A stretch of 64,000 nt of DNA from Rhynchospora pubera (Eukaryota > Streptophyta > Magnoliopsida > Poales > Cyperaceae): assembly GCA_028095005.1 (NCBI GenBank), contig CM051460.1, positions 157,599,461 to 157,663,460 on the forward strand. The letters are read 5' to 3'. Positions 57,724-64,000 of this stretch are shown here, piece after piece (position 1 is the stretch's first letter; each line of letters begins with the position of its first letter). The translations under genes and the position numbers were made by a program. The notes under the pieces are model-generated. The model worked only from the letters and a program-made list of their open reading frames with translations. It did not search any database and was not told the DNA's origin.

Positions 57724-59432
57724 ATGGCAGCAGACCAAGGGAAGAAGGTTGATGTTGATAAACTTCTATCACTGGCTGATGACATGGTGAAAGTGCTGAA
57801 TACTAAGAAGGAAGGTGATGTGCTGGTTCAGACTTGTGAACTGCAATTATAATTATGTCCTCATTTCTCTCCTCCTCCCATGATGTTCCTGCCTCAATTG
57901 AAGGTAGTAACTTGGTTCTGATAGATCTTTTATGTTTTGGTAAATTTTATTAGATCTTCATGCCCCATGATGTTCCAATGTTTTATTTTACTTATATTAA
58001 CTTGGTTCTGATAGATCTTTTATGTTTTGGTAAATTTTTAATTGAAGGGCATCTCTGCTGAACAATTATTTTTGGGTTTTTTTTTTAGTCTAGTTAGTTA
58101 AGGGTTCTGTGAATCCTAGATCTGTCCCAATTTTTCTCCAATTTCTATCGACTCTCAGTATTTACATGATCTTTTTTTCAGATTGTCTGAAGAAGTTTGA
58201 TGCTTGCAAAAGAAATGTAGAAAAGGTTAAAAGTGAGTCTGTACCAGATGATGAACTGGTACGAATCCAAAAGGTGTTGGAGGAGATGAATAAAGTTGAA
58301 GAATCACTTCTTCAAGAACTAAGATAAGTTGCTTTATATCACCAAATTGAGTCAACACTGATAGGCTGGTAGCATAGAGCCAAGTACTGGTAACAAGTAG
58401 AGTGAACTGGAACTCATAAACTGCCTGCATATTGATAATGGAGTCTTTTCATATGGTCTAAGCAGTTGTAGAACCAAAAGAATGGTACACATGAATAATT
58501 GTATCTACCTATCTATCCAATCTAAGTCTTCATTTTTATACCAACACAGGTGTTACTGCTGAGCTTGAGGAGTTGGACCATCAGAGGATCTCTTTAGAAG
58601 AAAAGAAGAATAATATCAGCCAAAAAGAGAACAACGTGGCTAAATCAAAGTAAGTGCAAGAAGAAAACTAAATTGTTATTTTTGTTTTTCTTTTTTCTAT
58701 TATTAGTTACAAGGCAAAAGGATCTCAGTTTTGGATGCATTGCATATGTTGTTTACCCTCATACGGCTCATATCAGTTTGCAAAAAGAAAAATAATAAAA
58801 AAATAAAATAAAAAAATAAAATCAGGTACAGATATAAACCAAATGGTACCAAAAATTGTGGATATGTATTTTTTGGATTTTGGTGCTTAGTTGCATTTTT
58901 TCTTCATCAGGATGGATGCATTATGAAATGACATTACACATTCAACTAGCTTATGTTTTTTAATTAATTGACTAATCATTTTAACTTTTTATTTGCTTTC
59001 TTTCAGGAAAGTGCTTTCTATGTGTGCCTCTGTTACAAACGTAGTTCCAAATTTATATGACCAAGACAAGATTTCTGGATGTATCCTTTCATTCATATAT
59101 ATGTATATATTTTTAATTTTCAAAATACTCCATCCTGTAGATAATCAAACCTTCATGCAGATATAAGAGACAATTTTCCTTTGCAATACTACTGCGGTAT
59201 GATATATTTGAGGTTTGGCCTATTTAAGTTTTCCTGTAATTAAGAACATCATAATCTGGTATAATGCTAGAATCGGAATTACTTATGGAAAATTTGTTAT
59301 TACTTCTGATTTATCCTTAGCTGAGGCAATGCAGATATTCTGGATAAGAACAAGAAGCGAGTAGAGACATTCGAATTTGAGAGCGCGGATTCTGTTGCTT
59401 GCAACAAACTCTGGAAAATGCTTTCAAAATAG
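57724..59432 (+). CDS. Kinetochore protein SPC24-like
   Basis: SPC24 pairs with SPC25 in the NDC80 complex that links kinetochores to spindle microtubules. Five exons: 57724-57814, 58182-58322, 58550-58649, 59007-59080 and 59335-59432; 504 bp, 167 residues. The order is a helical head (KKVDVDKLLSLADDMVKVLN), a long coiled coil (KVLEEMNKVEESLLQEL, then AELEELDHQRISLEEKKNN), and the globular C-terminal part LSMCASVTNVVPNLYDQDKI, SGYILDKNKKRVETFEFE, CNKLWKMLSK, which fits plant SPC24. It seems about 30 residues shorter than homologues I remember, near the first junction. The second intron needs a non-standard donor (A/GATAAG); the fourth is U12-type. If the second intron is not removed, a TAA follows at 58326. 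Confidence 0.8.
57878..58040. repeat. About 90-bp tandem duplication in SPC24-like intron 1
   Basis: CCCATGATGTTCC and TTAACTTGGTTCTGATAGAT plus CTTTTATGTTTTGGTAAATT appear twice, about 90 bp apart. It lies where an extra exon might be expected, compatible with local rearrangement. Confidence 0.7.
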
Positions 59433-60705
59433 TAGCAATAAAGGCCTCATGCTCTTTCTTTTTCTTCCCAAGTTTATTTAACCTGTATGTGTGCTAGTTG
59501 TAGTGTATTGTAATGTCAGATTATTGGATATTTTGTTTAATTTGTTTCAGCTTATATCCTATATACCTTTTATGATTCCTTACTTTTACTTCAAATGCTT
59601 GTTGTACGCCTGTGGATCACAAAACTGAGGCAAAAATCATTCGAAGTATGTGTGATTTTGATTTGTCCTGTAGTTGGATTTTTCTTAATCACATATTAAA
59701 TTTAACTAATACAATCAAATAAAATTGGTCCCTTGGCTCACTCGGTCTTTGCTCAAATGTAAATTTTGAAGTCCATCATCAATAAGATTTAAATTATAAG
59801 TCAAAATAACATTTCAATTTGGCAATTTTAATTAAATTTTTCTAAAGTAACTTAAATTTTTTAAACTGGAAAAATTATCATGAGCATATTATCATAATTT
59901 ATTATTTATCAAAATTATTTGCTACGAGTGTCATTGATATGTTATAAAAAATTATTAAAATATGGAACATTGAAGTTTTCAACTTGATGAAACATATCAT
60001 CATGCATTTTTCTCTATTTCTTTTTTCGCTTTTTGAGTTCAAGAGAGAAAAAAAACATCAATGCTAAGCGATGACAACTCGCTCCATCGCTCCGCACAAC
60101 CACCTTTCTTCTTGTGCTCAGACTATACCCGAACTCTTATGATCCCCGTTTCGGATTCGTTATTCCTCTATCTTGGCTCCGCCACTGACTAAGAAACAAT
60201 TGGAGCAGTCAAAGTTATGGCCAATCAATACAGTACTCATTACCAAATATATTTCTCATGATATTAAGCATTAATAGCATTGAATATTAATCATGCTACT
60301 ACTTTTGGCTATTGTCTTAGGTAGAGTCTAGATCAAATAATGAGTTATATATTATATAATTTCTTTTTAGTGCTGGCAAGGCCATCCCTTATATTGTGAT
60401 GAATAAATGAGGATGTCAAACCATCTTTTTAATCGTCTAGTATTATGCTAACTCTACTATTAAATATAATCAGAACATTATTTGAAATAGAAGACTTTTT
60501 CTGTCGATGGAAGAAAAAAAATGAAGATAAAAAAGAAAAAGAAATCCTGTAATGCAATAAAATAATATAGCTCAAGTTAATACATTCATCTCACCTAACT
60601 AGATGAGAAATATATTTATTATTATCAGCCCATAAACTTAAAGTTTATATGCAAGTAAAAAGCATGGCATGGACTATATCAATAGGTGAAACTGGAATCA
60701 CATAA
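59433..60705. other. 3' flank and AT-rich spacer
   Basis: The first 200 bp look like 3' UTR of the SPC24-like gene. The rest is AT-rich with no gene; TTCGTTATTCCTCTATCTTG followed by GCTCCGCCACTGAC (60155-60190) resembles one end of a hAT MITE of the 53713 type (GGCGGAGCC theme) without a partner. Confidence 0.45.
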
Positions 60706-60708
60706 TTT

Positions 60709-61385
60709 TTATTTGGTGATCTCATCTAACTTATCAGCCATTTCAGCTGTCATGTAGTTCTGCCAGTCTCCTACTACAGCTTTTCTAAAGAAGCTACTAT
60801 TTAGTACATTACGTACTCTCTTTTTGTAGATATCAAGGTTCTTCAGTTTACTGAAGCTACAAAACTCGACAATCATTTCCACCAAACCATTTTTCAACTC
60901 CTCCTCAGTGAAATGATATCCGATGGAGTTTGCTAGCCTCACCATACCATCCATTGGGTCTTTCAACATCTCCTCGTATCTGAGAAACAGTACTTTCTCA
61001 GAACTGCACAAGCTCTTCCTGTAATATTCAAGCACATGTTCCCAGACAGGACCTTATGGAAATCGACCCTCGCAAAATAACTCGAAGGTTTATGTGAAAA
61101 AGGATGGTTTCTCCATCCATTCAAATTTTGTGACCATGTGACAAAATGAGACGAAGACATCTTTTGGCTCTCGACAGATATAAATTATAAAACAGTTGGA
61201 TGTTTGGATACTGTTTGGAAGCATTGAGTATGACAAACGGGTTCAGAGGATTCGGGAAGAAGGAAGCGTTTCAAGATACTTCTCATCTTCAGTAGCATTA
61301 TGATGTTCTATGATTGGTACACAATCATGAGAATTACGTTTAAGCAAAGGATGACTGAGCCTGAGTGGCTGACTTGCTTTGGTCG
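60709..61385 (-). pseudogene. Cytosolic sulfotransferase (SOT), broken and 5'-truncated
   Basis: SOTs transfer sulfate from PAPS to small acceptors. The minus-strand frame runs from about 61385 (HPLLKRNSHDCVPIIE) through ETLPSSRIL, YSMLPNSIQTSNC, the PAPS-binding ICREPKDVFVS, VWEHVLEYYRKSL, RYEEMLKDP and the C-terminal FFRKAVVGDWQNYMTAEMAD. The last is the RKGxxGDW motif with Gly changed to Ala. Three in-frame stops interrupt it: TGA after SSRIL, TAA after KPSFFT and TAA after EGRFP. The N-terminal PAPS-binding P-loop part is absent. The final 108 codons are open. Confidence 0.88.
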
Positions 61386-61487
61386 GTACAAATTCATATG
61401 TTTCTCAGGAGACCGAGCGACTGATTCTCTTTGTTCTAGCGATGCTCTTTCATAGTTTTATTATAGGATTGCATCCATATAACGCTC

Positions 61488-61637
61488 CAAAATATATTCT
61501 ATTAAAATTTGGTCTCCAATACCAATATAGTGATCAATTTGAACGGTTTGAATTGACTGATTGAATTTCGGATCTTAAAAAAATGACTCAAAAAAGAGAT
61601 CTATGGCATTGTCATCTATGGCACTTTAGCCCACCTC

Positions 61638-61685
<48 letters not shown>

Positions 61686-62084
61686 TGGCTAAAGTATACT
61701 CCAGCATACAAATAGTCCGTATGCTGGAGTCGTTTCTCAAAATCTAAAATGCATACAGTCGATCCGAATCTTTCAAATTGTTCTCCATATTGAAATATCC
61801 TAGGAAACCAAAATTTATATTTTTTCGAATTTTTTTGCTATATATTATGCTATTTTAAAACAAAACACTATAAAGGAGTTGTAAAGGAGTATTTCTGACC
61901 ATTCAATTTAAAAATAGTATAATATATAGCAAAAAAATTCGAAAAAATGTAAAATTTGGTCTTGAAGGATATTTTTACATGGAGAACAACTTGAACGGTT
62001 TGGATCGACTGTTTGAATTTTAAATTTTGAGAAACGACTCTAGCATACGGGATTGATCCGTATGCTAGAGTATACTTTAGCCAA

Positions 62085-62148
<64 letters not shown>

Positions 62149-62535
62149 GGCTAAAGTGCCATAGATGGCAATGCCATAGACGTCTTTTTTTAGTCATTTT
62201 TTGAAGATCCGAAATTCAATCAGTTAATCCAAACCGTTCAAATTGATCACCATATTGAAATACCATAAAAGACCAAATTTTATATTTTTTTGAATTTTTT
62301 GGTATTTATTTTGATATGTTCAAATTGGAGGGTCTGAAATACTCCAATTATAACGTTTTTTAAAAATATCATAATAAATAGCAGAAAAATTCGAAAAAAT
62401 GTAAAATTTGGTCTCCAAGGGTATTTTAATATGGTCAATAACTTGAACTGTTCGGATTGAGCATTTGAATTTTGGATCTCGAAAAACGACTCTATGGCAC
62501 GGGACCCTCTGTGCCATCTATGGCACATTAGCCAT
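61488..62535. mobile_element. Cluster of hairpin MITEs in (TA)n, one inserted inside another repeat pair
   Basis: 61660-62085 is a hairpin with arms GATTGGCTAAAGTATACTCC / GGAGTATACTTTAGCC-type ends and (GA)n / (CT)n borders next to (TA)n tracts. It sits between two inverted copies of another sequence: AGATCTATGGCATTGTCATC with TATGGCACTTTAGCCCAC (61597-61637) and GTGGGCTAAAGTGCCATAGA with TGGCAATGCCATAGA (62146-62180). 62146-62535 is a further hairpin ending TCTATGGCACATTAGCC. All share the ACCAAATTTTA and TTTTTTCGAATTTTT centre of the 42266 element. Confidence 0.75.
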
Positions 62536-62569
62536 TCTCTCTCTCTATATATATATATATATATTTTGT

Positions 62570-63929
62570 AGAGTAAATGTGCTGCTTATTTTATCTTCAT
62601 TCTTCTTTTCCGATGGAGAAATTTCATGGTACATAACTCTACTATCAGTAATTACGAGAAGAAATTTTCTAGGATGGTAATTTCATTTGAACATGAATGA
62701 ATGACTGATTGTACAGTAAGGACATAGTTTCTTAAGACAATCATGAACTGACAAATTTCTTATGTTCTACTTGCCATCTTATGATCTAAAATGATTGATT
62801 AATTTTTCTTGGAAAATTTCTTAAGAAAATTATTTTTTCTTGAGACAATCAGCTGGTGTCGAACTTACTGAATTTTTATTAACGTATGTCCTGAAAGGAG
62901 CTGCGCTTATTTTCTAATTCCAAATCAATTGGCTTGTACAATACAATCAACCAAGCCGTACTTCATATGTTGTTTATCTTCTTTGGTTGCCTGTTCTTTT
63001 TTTTTTTTTTTTGTTATTTGGACTTCTGGTACGATAAAAAAATTAAGGATTTAAAGATCTCAATCATGGACGATTATATAATTAAATTACTTTACTGCTA
63101 CTAACTATTGTACTATCATGGCTATTCCTTCTTCAAAAAATGTGGTTGGTACCACTTGTTTCATTAAATGAAACAAAACACAAACAACTCTTATCAGTAA
63201 CATATCAAAATGAGAAAGCATGAATACTCTATTAATGTGGTAGAGACCATAGTCCGTAGGTACCAAATTCAATTGTTTACCGCCAAAAACATAAGAAAAA
63301 ACAATCACAAACAAGTTCTCAACACAGAAACAGATGAAACTTTTTTCAAGCTGCATACATCTATAGAAAGAGCAATTACCAATGGATTTTTGGACAATAG
63401 ACTTGAGAGAAGCTGCCCTGGCTCTTGGCCAGATTAGTGGAGACTAGTATCACGATATCACTGGCAATGCCACTTAGATTGGACCAATTTCATTTAAATA
63501 AACTATTTTTTCTCACTTAAATCCACAATAACACTACAATTACTAACATGGATTTAAGACGGACCAATTTCATTTCAACAAATTATTTTTAAGATCTAGT
63601 TCATTAAAATAATAAAAACATAAAATTTGGAGAAACAATTATTAATTGAATGGCTACGGGTAATATCCGTTGATTGCTAATTACATGTTAGAAACTCAAT
63701 TTAGAATAGTAATAGACTTGACCTAATTTTTATCTCAAAAAAAATAAAATTAAATATGCATTTAGTCGTGCCAATTGTATCAGACTTGATCTAGGCCTTA
63801 AAGCAAGTATGCAACGTTGGGTTAATTTGACATAGGTCAATTTTCCAGTTCGCTAACATCGATGAAAGGATAAAAACATTTTGACGACTCTCCATTGAAA
63901 AGATAAAAAAAGTATAAAAAAAAACATAT
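62570..63929. other. AT-rich intergenic, no gene found
   Basis: Frames up to 83 codons (63105-63356, minus) show no family motif. A T-run marks 62998-63013. The last part (63725-63925) is A-rich; AAAAAAAAC at 63915-63924 gives the T-tract terminator of the tRNA gene next to it. Confidence 0.5.
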
Positions 63930-64000
63930 TCCGACCTGCCGGATTCGAACCAGCGACCTAAGGATTTCTGCAAACGACTACAGTCCTCCGCTCTACCAAC
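63930..64000 (-). tRNA. tRNA-Tyr (GUA) with intron, cut by the window edge
   Basis: The minus strand reads GTTGGTAGAGCGGAGGACTG, TAG, a short intron, then ATCCTTAGGTCGCTGGTTCG and AATCCGGCAGGTCGGA. The anticodon is GTA, in the loop CTGTAG, followed by an intron of about 11-13 nt (GTCGTTTGCAG region), as in plant nuclear tRNA-Tyr genes. B-box GGTTCGAATCC is perfect. The first 14 or so nucleotides, including the start of the A-box, lie beyond the window. Confidence 0.93.

Noticed and set aside
63105..63356. 83-codon minus-strand ORF as a small membrane protein
   Set aside because: Hydrophobic composition follows from T-rich sequence; no conserved neighbours or signals.

Overview
This is a gene-poor, AT-rich nuclear segment of a flowering plant, probably a eudicot. 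The evidence is GT-AG spliced genes with long AT-rich introns, a cytokinin-activating LOG gene, plant-type nuclear tRNA-Lys and intron-bearing tRNA-Tyr genes, and dense plant transposon families (solo LTRs, MULE, hAT, Tourist-like MITEs, RTE LINE and SINE). The species cannot be named from the sequence. There is no operon, CRISPR or prokaryotic content.

Layout. 1-0.75 kb: 5' end of an unidentified minus-strand gene. 0.9-3.1 kb: MITEs. 3.1-9.5 kb: a four-level nest of solo LTRs, three of them with perfect 5-bp target duplications. 13.0-15.5 kb: a complete 11-exon gene for RNA polymerase III subunit RPC4 (minus strand), with a tRNA-Lys gene 158 bp upstream on the other strand. 19.3-20.0 kb: a two-exon gene for a small uncharacterised coiled-coil protein. 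23.6-26.5 kb: a complete six-exon LOG gene (minus). 28.5-30.0 kb: a third copy of the palindrome-rich solo LTR, inverted. 31.4-41.7 kb: a 10.3-kb Mutator-like element (MULE) with long terminal inverted repeats and a near-perfect 9-bp target duplication. It holds a decayed transposase gene, a second unknown ORF, several arrays of a TTTATAAACG palindrome, fragments of the host NRPE1 gene (largest subunit of RNA polymerase V) and a nested solo LTR. 42-56.9 kb: hairpin and hAT MITEs, a truncated RTE LINE, and a possible minus-strand transcript. 57.0-59.4 kb: a five-exon gene resembling kinetochore protein SPC24, with one U12-type intron. 60.7-61.4 kb: a broken sulfotransferase copy. 61.5-62.5 kb: nested hairpin MITEs in (TA)n. 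63.93 kb to the end: most of a tRNA-Tyr gene (minus).

The host genes are independent single-copy-type loci and do not form a pathway. The most unusual content is mobile. First, the MULE has captured part of the gene for the polymerase that directs transposon silencing, and it carries palindrome arrays beside each of its TATA-like sites. Second, the LTR family has a transcribed leader built from about 18 degenerate copies of a 16-nt palindrome. Exon boundaries and families were read by eye, so joins are inferences supported by splice signals, reading phase and family motifs.
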